64,000 nucleotides of DNA, taken from assembly GCF_964019515.1 (NCBI RefSeq), contig NZ_OZ026452.1, positions 372,001 to 436,000 of the forward strand, given 5' to 3'. Each line of letters begins with the position of its first letter. Positions within the stretch are counted from its first letter, which is position 1. A program made the position numbers and the translations under genes. Below, piece after piece: positions 31,398 through 42,932 of this stretch. Under the pieces are notes generated by a model. That model searched no databases. It worked only from the letters and a program-made list of their open reading frames with translations, and had not been told where the DNA came from. The DNA comes from Serratia symbiotica (Periphyllus acericola). Its GTDB lineage: Bacteria > Pseudomonadota > Gammaproteobacteria > Enterobacterales > Enterobacteriaceae.

Positions 31398-33146
31398 TCA
31401 GTTTTTCTTCGCTAGGATTTGGTTAAGCGAACTTACTTCTTCGCGTTCTTCCTGGCTCAGTCCATGGGTTCTGGCTTGTGCGATCAGTGCCTCCAGCCGC
31501 TGTTCCAATACTGATTCATACAGGCTGGCTAACGTATCCAAAAAGGTTTGCTCCACCCTGTCATCAACGATCATATGGTTCCATGTCGCCAAGGTTTCAA
31601 GCTGCTGGATTAATTTGTTATCGCGATAGAGCTCTAACAATTGCCCAGTGGTCAACCCCGGCTGCGCCAAACAGGTCTGTACCAGTTCGACAAACAACGG
31701 CAACCCCGCCTGTTTAGTCTGCTCCAATCCTTCAAGCGAAGGGATAAGTGTAGCCAGCCGTGGGTTTTGCACCAGTAACCCTATCAGTATACGCATGGTT
31801 GTGCGTTTTAGTTGGGGTGCCTGGTAAGGGCTTGCATTTTCAACCTGCTTACTTAGCAACTTCTCCAGTTGGAATTCATCAGGCATACCTAATTTTTGAC
31901 CCAGTTGTTGTCGCAAATACAGACGCAATGTTTCACTGGGTATTTGGCTTATCATCGGAATTGCCAACGAACTCAGCTTGGTTCGCCCGTCCGGGCTGCT
32001 CAGATCCACTTGTGGCATCAAAGTTTCAAACAAGAAAGTGGAAAGTGGCTGTGCCAGTTCCATCCGTTGTTCGAAAACTATCTTGCCCTCTTTGCGCACT
32101 AGCGTGTCCGGGTCTTCGCCATCGGGCAAAAACATGAAACGCAACTGCCGCCCATCGTTAAGGTAAGGCAGCGCGGTTTCCAGCGCACGCCAGGCAGCTT
32201 CACGGCCAGCTAGGTCGCCATCGTAGCAACAGATAACGTTATCGGTGGCACGGAACAGCAGTTGAATATGTTCAGCCGTCGTTGAGGTTCCAAGTAAGGC
32301 GACCGCATAATCGATATCGTACTGCGCCAACGCCACCACATCCATATAGCCTTCCACGACCAGCACCCGTTGCAGGGTAGGATGGCTCTGCTGCACTTCA
32401 TACAGGCCGTACAATTGCCGACCCTTGTGAAATATTTCGGTTTCCGGAGAGTTCAAGTATTTCGGAATGCCACCACCCACCACGCGTCCGCCAAAGGCGA
32501 TCACCCGCCCGCGTTTGTCACGGATAGGGAACATCACGCGCTCACGAAAACGATCATACCATCGCCCCTGATCGTTAGTCACCAACATGCCAGCATCGTT
32601 TAAAGCGCTGCGCGCATCGTTATCGCGACCAAAGCGCTTCAGTGTGATATCCCATCCTGCTGGGGAAAAGCCCATGGCGAAGTGGCGGATAACGTCATCA
32701 CTCAACCCACGCTGTTGCAGGTAGTTGCGCGCCAACGTGCCAGCGGGCTGATGCAATGACTGCTGATAGAATGCGCTGAGTTGTTCCATCAGTTGATACA
32801 GGCTTTGCCGCTGATGGCGTTCGATTTGGGTCAGCCCGGTACCTGCCTCGTAGGGCACTTCCAGCCCGTGCATGGTCGCCAGTTCTTCAATGGTTTCGAC
32901 AAACTCAAGCCTGTCGTAATTCATCAAGAAATCGACGGCGTTACCGTGCGCACCACACCCAAAACAGTAATAAAACTGCTTTTCGCCATTAACGGTAAAA
33001 GAAGGAGTCTTTTCATGGTGGAACGGACAGCACGCATGATAGTTTTTGCCTTGCTTTTTCAGCTTCACACGTGCGTCGATCAGATCGACGATGTCAGTGC
33101 GAGCCAGCAAGTCATTGATAAATACGCGCGGAATTCGTCCAGCCAT
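31398..33146 (-). CDS. dnaG: DNA primase
   Basis: This 582-residue primase makes RNA primers at the replication fork. The N-terminal CHC2 zinc domain has Cys40, His43, Cys61 and Cys64 (CCPFHHEKTPSF and YYCFGCGAHGNA). The RNA polymerase basic motif is YDRFRERVMFPIRDKRGRVIAFGGR. The TOPRIM motifs are VVEGYMDVVAL and CYDGDLAGREAA. The C-terminal helicase-binding domain follows and ends LNQILAKKN. Length matches E. coli (581). It lies between rpsU and rpoD, separated from rpsU by a hairpin. Confidence 0.98.
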   Translation of the reverse strand: MAGRIPRVFINDLLARTDIVDLIDARVKLKKQGKNYHACCPFHHEKTPSFTVNGEKQFYYCFGCGAHGNAVDFLMNYDRLEFVETIEELATMHGLEVPYEAGTGLTQIERHQRQSLYQLMEQLSAFYQQSLHQPAGTLARNYLQQRGLSDDVIRHFAMGFSPAGWDITLKRFGRDNDARSALNDAGMLVTNDQGRWYDRFRERVMFPIRDKRGRVIAFGGRVVGGGIPKYLNSPETEIFHKGRQLYGLYEVQQSHPTLQRVLVVEGYMDVVALAQYDIDYAVALLGTSTTAEHIQLLFRATDNVICCYDGDLAGREAAWRALETALPYLNDGRQLRFMFLPDGEDPDTLVRKEGKIVFEQRMELAQPLSTFLFETLMPQVDLSSPDGRTKLSSLAIPMISQIPSETLRLYLRQQLGQKLGMPDEFQLEKLLSKQVENASPYQAPQLKRTTMRILIGLLVQNPRLATLIPSLEGLEQTKQAGLPLFVELVQTCLAQPGLTTGQLLELYRDNKLIQQLETLATWNHMIVDDRVEQTFLDTLASLYESVLEQRLEALIAQARTHGLSQEEREEVSSLNQILAKKN

Positions 33147-33180
33147 AAGCCCTACTTCACTAGCCTATAAACGAGAGCAA

Positions 33181-33210
33181 GCCGCGCATTCCTTTCGGAA
33201 ATGCACGGCC
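33181..33210 (-). terminator. Intra-operon attenuator hairpin between rpsU and dnaG
   Basis: The minus strand forms GGCCGTGCATTTCC-GAAA-GGAATGCGCGGC with few mismatches, followed by TTGCTCTCGTTT. In E. coli a terminator (T1) at this position lowers dnaG relative to rpsU expression; conservation here suggests the same control. Confidence 0.7.
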
Positions 33211-33287
33211 TTCGTATGCAACTACTCGGTCTGCGCGATGTTGAAAATCAGAAAATCACGCGGCGGGATAACGACATCCCCGAAGAA

Positions 33288-33834
<547 letters not shown>

Positions 33835-34848
33835 ATGCGAGTACTGGGTATAGAAACATCCTGCGATGAAACCGGAATTGCAGTGTATGACCAACAAGCC
33901 GGTTTATTGGCTAACCAATTATACAGTCAGGTAAAGCTGCATGCCGACTATGGCGGCGTGGTGCCGGAACTGGCCTCACGCGACCATGTGCGCAAAACCG
34001 TGCCGCTAATCCAAGCTGCGCTAAGGGAAGCTAAGATGTCCGCAACCGATATCAACGGCGTTGCCTATACTGCCGGGCCAGGCCTGGTGGGGGCACTACT
34101 GGTTGGAGCCACCATAGGCCGCGCGTTGGCTTTCGCCTGGAATGTGCCAGCGGTGCCAGTACACCATATGGAAGGCCACCTGTTGGCACCGATGTTGGAA
34201 GACAACCCACCTGCCTTCCCTTTCGTCGCGCTGTTGGTCTCAGGGGGCCATACCCAATTGATCAGAGTCACTGACATAGGTAAATACGAACTGCTGGGCG
34301 AATCGATCGACGACGCTGCTGGCGAGGCATTCGATAAAACCGCCAAACTGCTTGGGTTGGATTATCCCGGTGGGCCGATGCTGTCAAAGATGGCACAGCA
34401 GGGGGTGGCAGATCGCTTTACCTTCCCACGGCCGATGACCGATCGTCCGGGGTTAGACTTCAGCTTCTCTGGGCTGAAAACATTCGCTGCCAATACCATT
34501 CGATCCAACGGTGGTGACGATCAGACTTGCGCCGACATCGCCCGTGCTTTTGAGGACGCAGTGGTGGATACGTTGGCAATCAAATGCGAACGCGCATTGG
34601 AGCAAACCGGTTTCAAAAACTTGGTAATGGCTGGCGGTGTCAGCGCCAACCGCACGTTGAGAACCAAACTGGCGGCGATGATGCACAAACGCGGTGCAGA
34701 GGTGTTCTATGCCCGCCTACAATTTTGTACCGACAACGGTGCGATGATCGCCTATGCCGGCATGGTGCGGTTGAAAAGCGGTGCTGACCAGGAACTGAGC
34801 GTTTCGGTACGGCCACGCTGGCCGTTGGCGGAACTACCCGCTGTGTAA
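33835..34848 (+). CDS. tsaD: tRNA t6A synthesis protein TsaD
   Basis: This 337-residue Kae1/YgjD protein transfers the threonylcarbamoyl group to A37 of ANN-decoding tRNAs with TsaB and Tsa[20 protein letters not shown] opens the ASKHA fold. Metal ligands His111 and His115 lie in [26 protein letters not shown] and the C-terminal [13 protein letters not shown] are present. The chosen start equals the E. coli N-terminus; the in-frame ATG seven codons upstream lacks family support. It is divergent from rpsU as in E. coli. Confidence 0.97.
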   Translation: MRVLGIETSCDETGIAVYDQQAGLLANQLYSQVKLHADYGGVVPELASRDHVRKTVPLIQAALREAKMSATDINGVAYTAGPGLVGALLVGATIGRALAFAWNVPAVPVHHMEGHLLAPMLEDNPPAFPFVALLVSGGHTQLIRVTDIGKYELLGESIDDAAGEAFDKTAKLLGLDYPGGPMLSKMAQQGVADRFTFPRPMTDRPGLDFSFSGLKTFAANTIRSNGGDDQTCADIARAFEDAVVDTLAIKCERALEQTGFKNLVMAGGVSANRTLRTKLAAMMHKRGAEVFYARLQFCTDNGAMIAYAGMVRLKSGADQELSVSVRPRWPLAELPAV

Positions 34849-34878
34849 AGCAGAGGGTCGGGTGATCCGATCCTTCTG

Positions 34879-35526
34879 TTATTTATCTTCGGTTTTTTCG
34901 CTGTCTGTCGCATCGCTCTTATTCTTGCTGAGCTTACCCCAAATTTTCCCTTCCTGGCCACGCCATAGGCGCTGGATATTATCGTGATGGCGTACCAAGA
35001 TCAGGCAAGAGAGCATTGCCACTGGAAAGGTAAACTGTGGTTTGAGCCACCAGACGTAGAACGGCGCGATCAGCGCACTCAATACGGCACCCAACGAAGA
35101 GTAGCCACTGAGTAATACCGTTAGTAGCCAGGTACCGGTCATCAGACCATCCAGATCCCAGCCGATCGGCGCAATAGCACCAAAGGCTGTTGCTACGCCC
35201 TTGCCACCACGGAAGTGTAAGAGTACCGGGTAGATATGTCCCAGGCAGGTGGCGATCGCCGTCAGCCCCAGATACAGCGGAGGAACCTCCAGCTTGTACG
35301 CCAGCCAGACTGGCAACATGCCTTTCAGGATATCAAATGCCAGCACCAACGCTGCCCCAACTACCGCAAGGCGACAGCCAATGCGCAAGACGTTAGTCGC
35401 TCCTGGATTCCCTGAGCTAAATTCACGCGGATCGGGCAACCTAGCGATCCGGCACACCAGGATCGCACTGAAGACTGAGCCGCACAGATACGCAAAGATA
35501 ATCATGCCAAGCGCGGTAGCACTCAT
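34879..35526 (-). CDS. plsY: Acyl-phosphate:glycerol-3-phosphate acyltransferase PlsY
   Basis: This 215-residue inner-membrane protein (YgiH) acylates glycerol-3-phosphate from acyl phosphate, the first step of phospholipid synthesis. Five or so hydrophobic segments are visible. The signature loops [17 protein letters not shown] and [21 protein letters not shown] are intact. The C-terminus has a charged tail ([15 protein letters not shown]). The start [17 protein letters not shown] matches the family. It lies between tsaD and folB, convergent with tsaD, as in E. coli. Confidence 0.95.
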   Translation of the reverse strand: MSATALGMIIFAYLCGSVFSAILVCRIARLPDPREFSSGNPGATNVLRIGCRLAVVGAALVLAFDILKGMLPVWLAYKLEVPPLYLGLTAIATCLGHIYPVLLHFRGGKGVATAFGAIAPIGWDLDGLMTGTWLLTVLLSGYSSLGAVLSALIAPFYVWWLKPQFTFPVAMLSCLILVRHHDNIQRLWRGQEGKIWGKLSKNKSDATDSEKTEDK

Positions 35527-35633
35527 AACGCGATTCCGTTTAATAATGGTCGTTTTACTCGCAACATCTATGGATAATACGCATATTCCGCTGGAAGTGG
35601 TATCCGGCAAGGCCAAAAACAGAGAATGACGTG

Positions 35634-35993
35634 ATGGATATCGTTTTTATTGAAGAGCTTACCGTAATTACTACCATTGGTGTTTATAATTGGGAACAAA
35701 GCATCCGCCAGAAGCTGGTGTTCGATATCGAAATGGGCTGGGATAACCGTAAGGCCGCAGCCAGTGACAACATCAACGACTGCCTGAGCTATGCTGATAT
35801 CAGCGAAGCTATTATTCAGCACGTCGAGCCAAATCGTTTTGCCCTGGTGGAGCGAGTAGCGGAGGAGATATCGGAGATTTTGCTTCAACGTTTCAATTCG
35901 CCCTGGGTTCGTATCAAGGTCAGCAAGCCGTGCGCTGTGGTATATGCCAGCCGGGTTGGTGTGATTATCGAACGTGGCACCCGTCCTGCGTAA
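35634..35993 (+). CDS. folB: Dihydroneopterin aldolase
   Basis: This 119-residue enzyme cleaves 7,8-dihydroneopterin to the HPPK substrate 6-hydroxymethyl-dihydropterin, so it feeds Fol[52 protein letters not shown] and [15 protein letters not shown] are present. The catalytic Lys is in VSKP; the following Gly of E. coli is Cys. The ATG at the second codon of a GTG-ATG pair is preferred. The downstream uppP gene is almost entirely lost. Confidence 0.94.
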   Translation: MDIVFIEELTVITTIGVYNWEQSIRQKLVFDIEMGWDNRKAAASDNINDCLSYADISEAIIQHVEPNRFALVERVAEEISEILLQRFNSPWVRIKVSKPCAVVYASRVGVIIERGTRPA

Positions 35994-36080
35994 TATTTTG
36001 GCATCCTCTGCTCGGCTCGATCGGCATTCATTCTGACGGTACCGATGATAATCGTTACCCGCAGTTTGGATGGGTATAAG

Positions 36081-36223
36081 AGCCTATTCCAGTAGGTGTA
36101 CATTGTTGTAGCCAGTTCGGACGCAGACAGTGCGCAACAACCGTCGCGTACAGGGGTAAGTGAGGAGGGTGAGCACTGCCCAGGGCCAAAATGACAAATA
36201 AAATAACCTTATGGGATAGGCTT
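36081..36223. repeat. Repeat family B (MITE-like), copy 4
   Basis: About 143 bp with inverted ends agcctattccagtaggtg and ccttatgggataggct. It is complete and in the same orientation as copy 1. The interior includes gcgcaacaaccgtcgcgtacaggggt and ctgcccagggccaaaatgacaaataaaat. Confidence 0.75.
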
Positions 36224-36245
36224 TAAGCATCTGCACTTCCTTACG

Positions 36246-36360
36246 ATGGATGATTTACCGATTTTTGCCGTCAGTTTCGTGACCGCTTTTGCAGTGGGTC
36301 AGACGCATCTCATTAGTGCCGTTTGCCCTATCTCTATTAGCGCGAGCGTAGCGCCCTGGC
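36246..36360 (+). pseudogene. uppP: Undecaprenyl pyrophosphate phosphatase, C-terminal trace
   Basis: DDLPIFAVSFVTAFAVG followed, one frame over, by VRRISLVPFALSLLA resembles the last part of UppP/BacA (roughly FAVGFVTAFVVAL...RISFVPFAIYR). UppP recycles the lipid carrier for peptidoglycan. In E. coli the gene lies between folB and cca, exactly here. Over 85 percent of the gene is gone. The call rests on a short match plus context. Confidence 0.55.
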
Positions 36361-36377
36361 TTATAGGGTCTTCATGT

Positions 36378-36407
36378 AAGCCGCAATGCTACCCAGTGAT
36401 GCGGCTT
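36378..36407. terminator. Hairpin after cca
   Basis: An AAGCCGCA...TGCGGCTT stem with a 14-base loop lies directly after the cca stop and may serve as terminator on either strand; T-tracts are short. Confidence 0.5.
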
Positions 36408-36409
36408 CC

Positions 36410-37654
36410 TCATTGCTGGTCGCGCATGATGTTTTGGATGAGCTTCCACTCAGCCAGCGCCTGTTGGCGGCGGCGTGTAAGCTCATCGCGGATCGCTATG
36501 CCCTGTAGCCCTCTGGCTACGACCTCTTTAATCGATACTGCATTTGCCACCTGATACGCCTGACGTAGATAGTCGCCCTGCGGATACAGATTATTCTCGA
36601 AGCCAGTGCGGCCACGGATGTCCGCCTCGCTGGTTAGAATCATCTTCTCTAGCCGCTGCGGATTACGCCACACGTCAATGGCGTCAAACAGCTTGAGTAG
36701 TGTTTGTGGCCGCAGCTTGTTCACCGTATGAATCAGGTCGTGATATTCTGCCACAAGTTTGGCCAGATCGCGCACTGGATTAGGTATCCGCAAACGCTGG
36801 CAAAGCTCTTCCACCAGCCGAACGCCAGCCAGCCCGTGGCCGTGATGGTGCGGCAAGCACTTCTGAGGCGTTAATCCCTTGCCGAGATCGTGGCACAGTG
36901 CGGAGAAACGCACCTCAACTGCCGGGCTGAGCTGAGCAGCGATGGCTAGCGTCATCATGGTGTGAACGCCGGTGTCGATCTCTGGATGCCACTTAGCAGG
37001 CGCTGGAACGCCGAACAACGCGTCGATCTCTGGGAATAACACCGCCAGCGCATCGCAGTCGCGCAGCACTTGGAAATAGACCTGTGGATGCTGGCTCTGT
37101 AGCGCCTTTTCGGTTTCCTGCCACACCCGCTCGGCTGTCAGCGCTACCAGTTCGCCGCTGTGCGCCATATGGCGCATCAATTCAAGGGTTTCCTCTGCAA
37201 TGCTGAATCCCAGATGGGCGAAGCGAGCGGCGAAACGCGCCACGCGCAACACACGCAGGGGATCTTCAGCAAAAACATCGGAAACATGCCGCAGCACATG
37301 TGCCTGCAAATCGGCCACACCTCGATAAGGGTCGATCAGCACGCCCTCCGAAGAACGGGCAATGGCATTGATGGTCAGATCGCGCCGCAGCAGGTCTTCC
37401 TCCAGCGTGACATCCGGCGCGGCACAGCAAGTAAAACCAGTGTAACCGTGGCCAGATTTACGTTCGGTACGCGCCTGCGCGTATTCTTCATGGGTATCGG
37501 GATGGAGAAATACCGGGAAGTCTTTACCGACCTGCTGATAGCCGATTGCCAGCAGTTCCGCCGACGTGGCACCCACCACGACCCAATCGCGGTCAAACAC
37601 CGGGATATCAAGCAGGCCATCGCGAACCGCACCGCCAACCAGGTAAATCTTCAC
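36410..37654 (-). CDS. cca: tRNA CCA-adding nucleotidyltransferase
   Basis: This 414-residue enzyme adds and repairs the 3' CCA of tRNA. The class II signature is [28 protein letters not shown] with the metal-binding D-x-D (DRDW). [26 protein letters not shown] and the [11 protein letters not shown] motif follow. The C-terminal HD domain is present ([32 protein letters not shown]), which gives phosphatase and phosphodiesterase activities in gamma-proteobacteria. Length is as in E. coli (412). Intact. Confidence 0.97.
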   Translation of the reverse strand: MKIYLVGGAVRDGLLDIPVFDRDWVVVGATSAELLAIGYQQVGKDFPVFLHPDTHEEYAQARTERKSGHGYTGFTCCAAPDVTLEEDLLRRDLTINAIARSSEGVLIDPYRGVADLQAHVLRHVSDVFAEDPLRVLRVARFAARFAHLGFSIAEETLELMRHMAHSGELVALTAERVWQETEKALQSQHPQVYFQVLRDCDALAVLFPEIDALFGVPAPAKWHPEIDTGVHTMMTLAIAAQLSPAVEVRFSALCHDLGKGLTPQKCLPHHHGHGLAGVRLVEELCQRLRIPNPVRDLAKLVAEYHDLIHTVNKLRPQTLLKLFDAIDVWRNPQRLEKMILTSEADIRGRTGFENNLYPQGDYLRQAYQVANAVSIKEVVARGLQGIAIRDELTRRRQQALAEWKLIQNIMRDQQ

Positions 37655-37755
37655 AGTTAACTCCTGAATTTGTCTTGATGCTTTGTCTATCAGATAGCAT
37701 AAATTGGCGACGAAATGTCCGCAGCAAATGCAAACGGAACAAGACTGAAATCAGT

Positions 37756-38370
37756 TCATCCAACGGTTGTTTTTTTGTGACGCGGGATCAAGTGCGACAA
37801 CAACAGATCCAACAGCAGGCCAGCACCGGCAGCGCCGCCGCCATACATAAACCATTTCAGGATAATAGTGCGCTGCTTGTCGTCGAGTTGCAGATTGACG
37901 GCGTTAACTTTCTTTTTTGCGACCAACAGTTGGTTTTTCAGATCTTGGTTTTCTTACTGCAATCTACTGATAGTGCTGCCACTGACCGCCACCTTCTGCT
38001 GCATTTCTTCGGTGTGCTGGTTCCAACGGTTGTCGATGTTGGCCAGTTTGTCAGTTAGGGTTTTCACCTGCTGTTCCAACTCCTGCACGCGGGTGCGCAA
38101 GCTGTGCGTCTCGCTCAGATGCTCGAGAGGGATCCAGGTGATGCGGCCTTTATGATCGCGGATATGACCGTAGTCGGTGCTGTCATTCACGCTCAATAAG
38201 GTGACTGCTTCACCGGCATTCAAGGTGCCGGTAATACGGTACTGGTTGCCCGGACCGCTTTGGACATAAGTGCTCAATTCATCAGAAATATAGCGTTTAT
38301 CTTCGGCATGTGCGCCAAAAGGGATGCTGAAGCTCAGCACGGTTAGGCATATTAGGCGTAATTTCTGCAT
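37756..38370 (-). pseudogene. ygiM: SH3-domain inner-membrane protein YgiM, nonsense mutation
   Basis: A signal peptide (MQKLRLICLTVLSFSIPFGAHA) leads into a bacterial SH3 domain (YVQSGPGNQYRITGTLNAGEAVTLL) and a coiled coil (LEQQVKTLTDKLANIDNRW). A TAA then interrupts SRLQ-stop-ENQDLKNQLL. The remaining frame has LQLDDKQRTIILKWFMYGGGAAGAGLLL, the C-terminal membrane anchor, and a small terminal frameshift. Without the stop, the protein would be full length. The truncated form would be a periplasmic, unanchored SH3-coiled coil. The role of YgiM is not established. Confidence 0.88.
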
Positions 38371-38657
38371 GAGTTCTTCGTTTCTGTGTGAATTTATGGG
38401 GCATATGGGGCAATAGTAGAGCGTTAAGTCTGGCGAAGCAACGCAAAAACTGGATCGGATACACGTCATTACTGCTACTGATTCTGTGAGTTGCGAAGTG
38501 TTTCATTACATAACAAGTTTTTTCTGTAATTAGCAAGACTAAGCCGCTGGGGATCACGGTAAGATAATGGCAATGGGTGCCATCAGGCAAATGCGGCAGG
38601 CTAGGCTGTCGCTGTGAAAACAGACGTGAATGCTTAACTTATTGGTGTAAAAGACTT

Positions 38658-39869
38658 ATGACTGTTGAAATAGAACTAAAACTTATTGCTACCCCGGCAG
38701 CGGTCACCGCATTGCCGCAACAACTGGTAGCCTGGCCAAACCAACATGCTACGCCACAAAAACTGACCAATATTTACTTTGAAACCGCTGATAATTTCCT
38801 ACGCAGCCAGGATATGGGCCTGCGTATTCGCGGTTTTGACGACAGTTACGAAATGACCCTTAAAACTGCAGGCAAGGTGCTCGTCGGCCTGCATCAGCGG
38901 CCAGAATATAATATGTCCATTGCTACACCGGTGCTGGCGCTGGAACAGTTCCCGGTAGGTATCTGGCCGCAGGGCTGCGATCTCACCGCGCTGCAACAGG
39001 CGCTGCAACCGTTGTTCCGCACTGATTTCATGCGTGAGAAGTGGGTGGTGAATTACGGTATAAGCGAGATTGAAGTGGGTATCGATCAGGGTGAAATCAG
39101 CGCAGGTGAACTGAGCGAGGCCCTGTGTGAGATCGAATTGGAACTCAAACAGGGCAAAACCGCAGATCTGTTGGCATTGGCCAACGGGCTGGCGGAACAC
39201 GGTGGTTTGCGCCAAGGTAGCCTGAGCAAGGCGGCGCGCGGTTATCACTTGGCGCAAGGTAATGTAACGCATGAGCGCCGTCAGCTGAGAGTACTGAAAC
39301 CAGCAGCCAAATCCAGCGTTGAGCAAGGCATGATCGCCAGCGTTGAACTGGCGCTCAGCCACTGGCAGTACCACGAAGAACTATGGCTAGGCGGCGACTT
39401 TCAGGCTCGCCGTTCGGTGCTGGAAGCGATAGCGCTGATACGCCAGGCCCTAGTGATTTTCGGTGGTTTGGTGCCGCGTAAGGCCAGTGCCGATCTGCGC
39501 GCTCGTCTGACCACGCTGGAGCCGTTGCTGGTGGATAACACTGTTCAGCCGCAGGTATTGTGCTACAGCGCGCAGTACCTACAATGTAAGTTGGCGCTTA
39601 CATCATGGTTAGTAACCCGCGACTGGCGATCGTTCGTCGGTGTTAAGGGACAGGCTAAGCTGGACGATTCCTTCAAGCGTTTCTGCGACATCATGTTGGG
39701 GCGTAGCGCTGCCGAGCTGAGAGCAGCCTTTAACCACACATTGAATGACGACGAATATCAAGAGCAATTACCGAGTCTAACGCGCAACCTGTCAGCGTTT
39801 ACGCTGCTTTCGGGGATTTACCCCGACGAGCAAACCGATCCTTACCTCGCCAGTTGGCACGAGCTGTAA
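38658..39869 (+). CDS. ygiF: Inorganic triphosphatase YgiF (CYTH-CHAD), C-terminally shortened
   Basis: The CYTH domain (about 1-200) carries the ExExK signature EIELKLIA and IRGFDDSYEMTLK, and hydrolyses tripolyphosphate. A CHAD domain follows (SVEQGMIASVELALSHWQYHEELW, FGGLVPRKAS, DSFKRFCDIML). The frame stops with TAA after SWHEL, while the same frame continues LAVAERRQSGYKASRK to PFWLNGAL and a TGA at 39962. Reading through would give 434 residues, the normal length, so the last 31 or so are lost. The catalytic domain is intact. It is upstream of glnE as in E. coli. Confidence 0.9.
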   Translation: MTVEIELKLIATPAAVTALPQQLVAWPNQHATPQKLTNIYFETADNFLRSQDMGLRIRGFDDSYEMTLKTAGKVLVGLHQRPEYNMSIATPVLALEQFPVGIWPQGCDLTALQQALQPLFRTDFMREKWVVNYGISEIEVGIDQGEISAGELSEALCEIELELKQGKTADLLALANGLAEHGGLRQGSLSKAARGYHLAQGNVTHERRQLRVLKPAAKSSVEQGMIASVELALSHWQYHEELWLGGDFQARRSVLEAIALIRQALVIFGGLVPRKASADLRARLTTLEPLLVDNTVQPQVLCYSAQYLQCKLALTSWLVTRDWRSFVGVKGQAKLDDSFKRFCDIMLGRSAAELRAAFNHTLNDDEYQEQLPSLTRNLSAFTLLSGIYPDEQTDPYLASWHEL

Positions 39870-40008
39870 CTCGCTGTGGCCGAACGCCGTCAAAGCGGGT
39901 ATAAAGCCAGCCGTAAGCAGGCTTTATCGCATGCGCCATTTTGGTTAAACGGCGCACTTTGATAATGAAGCCGACCTGACAGGCTGCAAAACAAAATGGA
40001 TTAACAAT

Positions 40009-42840
40009 ATGTTGCCACTCTCAGCAGAGTTGCAAGCTCAGGCAAAGCAGGTTGTGCAGCATTTTTGCGAAGTTCACGGCGCAAGCTATCTGTTTAGCCC
40101 CCAGGAACAGTGGGTGCTGGCGTCAAGTAACTTTTTCAGCGAGATGCTACTCGGCCAGCCAACGTGGCTGGAAAGGCTGCGTCAGCAGCCACGAACGCCG
40201 GATGAGTGGCAGCATTATACGGCCTGGCTACAGAAGGATCTGGAAAAGGTGCACGATGAGGCAGGGCTGATGCACGTGCTGCGCCTATTCCGCTGCGAAA
40301 TGCTGGTGCGCATAGCCTGGGCGCAGGTGCTGCGCCAATGCACCACCGAAGAAACGCTACAGCAGCTCAGCGGGCTGGCGGAAACGCTGATTTTCAGCGC
40401 GCGCGACTGGCTGTACTGCAGTTGCTGCGATGAATGGGGTACGCCGTGCAATGATCAGGGCAAACCACAGCCGCTGTTGATCCTCGGCATGGGCAAACTG
40501 GGCGGTGGCGAACTGAACTTCTCTTCAGACATCGATCTGATTTTTGCCTACCCGGAAAACGGTCATACCCGAGGTGGCCGACTCGAACGGGATAACGCCC
40601 AATTTTTCACTCGCCTTGGCCAGCGACTGATCAAGGCGCTGGATCAGCAGACCATCGACGGTTTAGTCTATCGCCTGGATATGCGCATGCGGCCATTGGG
40701 AGACATCGGCCCACTGGTAATGAGTTTTGCTGCACTGGAGGATTATTATCAGGAGCAGGAGTGCGACTGGGAGCGCTACGCCATGGTGAAAGCACGGCTA
40801 CTCGGCGGCTCGGAATATAGCTACAGCAAGGAATTACGCGAAACTCTGCGGCCATTTGTGTTTCGCCGCTATATTGATTTCAGCGTGATCCAATCGCTGC
40901 GTAATATGAAAGGGATGCTCGCACGCGAAGTGCGCCGCCGTGGTCTGAAAGACAACATCAAGCTGGGCGCGGGCGGCATTTGGGAAATCGAATTAATCAC
41001 TCAGGTTTTCCAACTTATTCGGGGTGGGCGCGAACCGGCGTTGCAGGGTCGTTCGCTATTGCCGACGCTGCAAACCTTTGGCGAGTTAGGGCTGTTGGAA
41101 GCCAGGCAAGTACAGGCGCTGAGCGCCAGCTGTCTGTTCCTACGACGGCTGGAAAACCTGCTACAGGCGATCGCTGATCAGCAGACGCTGCCGCAAGATG
41201 AACTTGACCAGGCGCGGCTGGCGCACGGCATGAGGCTGAAAGATTGGCCAGCGTTACTGACGGTGCTGGATAGGAATATGCAGGCGGTCAGGGCGGTATT
41301 TAGTAACTTCATCGGCGACGATGGCGCTGATATAGAAGAAGATCTCCACTATCAGCAATACCACCGTTTATGGCAGGATAGGTTAGAAGAAAATGAGCTG
41401 GCCCCGCCGACGCTGCACCTGGGCGAACAAACGCGCCAGCAAATACTGTAAATTATCACCCACTTCCGCCATGACATCGATAAACGTACCATTGGCCAGC
41501 GTGGTCGCAACGTGCTCGATCAACTAATGCCGCGTCTACTTGCGGAGCTGTGTCCACGTCAGGACGCGCCAACAACACTACTGCACCTGACATAACTGCT
41601 GTTGAGCATCGTCACCAGCACCACCTACCTTGAGCTACTGGTGGAATACCCTGCGGCGTGCAACCATCTGATCCGCTTGTGCGCCGCCTCGCCGATGGTC
41701 ACCAACCAGCTATCACGTTATACGCTGCTGCTGGACGAATTGTTGGAGCCAGCCACCCTGTATCAACCCGTTTCCCCGGATGCTTATCACAGCGAGCTGC
41801 GCCAATATCTGCTGCGAGTGGCTGAGGACGACGATGAGCAAAGATTGGAGGCGTTGCGTCAGTTCAAACAAGCGCAACTGCTGCACATTGCTGCCGCAGA
41901 TATCGTTGGGGCGCTGCCAGTGATGAAAGTGAGCGATCACCTTACCTATCTGGCAACAGCAATTATCGACGCCGTGGTGCAACAAGCCTGGGGCAATATG
42001 GTGGCCCGCTTTGGTCAACCGAGCCATTTGCAGGATCGCGCCGGTAACGGCTTTGCGGTGATTGGCTACGGTAAACTGGGCGGCTGGGAGTTGGGCTACA
42101 GCTCCGATCTTGATCTGGTGTTTCTGGTGGATTGCCCGCCGGAGGTGACAACAGACGGCGAACGCAGCATTGATGGCCGCCAATTCTATCTGCGCCTGGC
42201 AAAGCGTGTGATGCACCTGTTCAGCACCCGTACTTCATCCGGCATTTTGTATGAAGTGGACACCCGCCTGCGGCCTTCCGGCGCAGCTGGCCTGCTGGTC
42301 AGCACCCTGGGGGCGTTTGCCGACTATCAGCAGCACGAAGCCTGGACTTGGGAGCATCAGGCTCTGGTACGGGCGCGCATCGTACACGGCGACCCGCTAT
42401 TGCACCAGCAATTTGACCACCTACGCCGCGAAATCCTGTGTAAAGTGCGCGAACGGGGATTGCTTCGGCGTGAGGTGCGTGAAATGCGCGAAAAAATGCG
42501 CCGCCACCGGAGCAACCAGCAGCGCGATATGTTTGATATCAAAGCTAATGAAGGCGGTATCACCGATATCGAATTTATCGCCCAATATATCGTCTTAGGC
42601 TATGCAAGTACAGAACCACGACTGACACGTTGGCCTGATAACGTGCGCATCTTCGGGCTGATAGCCAATGAAGGCATTATGCCAGAGGAGGAAGCGTGTG
42701 CGCTGACCACAGCCTACGTCACCATGCGCGATACCATCCATCATCTAGCGTTGCAGGAACACTCTGGCAAGGTCAGCAGCGCACTGTTCGCCACCGAGCG
42801 CCAACAAGTACGCATCAGTTGGCTTAAATGGCTGAGCTGA
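40009..42840 (+). pseudogene. glnE: Glutamine synthetase adenylyltransferase GlnE, two nonsense codons
   Basis: GlnE adenylylates and de-adenylylates glutamine synthetase under PII control. The N-terminal adenylyl-removing half keeps [23 protein letters not shown], and the C-terminal adenylylating half keeps [21 protein letters not shown], each with the D-x-D metal motif. TAA at 41449 and at 41593 interrupt the region between them ([20 protein letters not shown] and [17 protein letters not shown]). Everything else is one frame of 944 codons, matching E. coli's 946. The N-terminal half could be made as a 480-residue protein; re-initiation for the second half would need TTG at 41602 or a downstream codon. 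Confidence 0.9.
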
Positions 42841-42932
42841 GGCTGACCTTGCGCAATACGTTTTGCTGCTATTACAGACGTCTATGCTAATATCGGCGGC
42901 ATAAAAATTTTGTGCTTCTTTGGAGTTATCGG

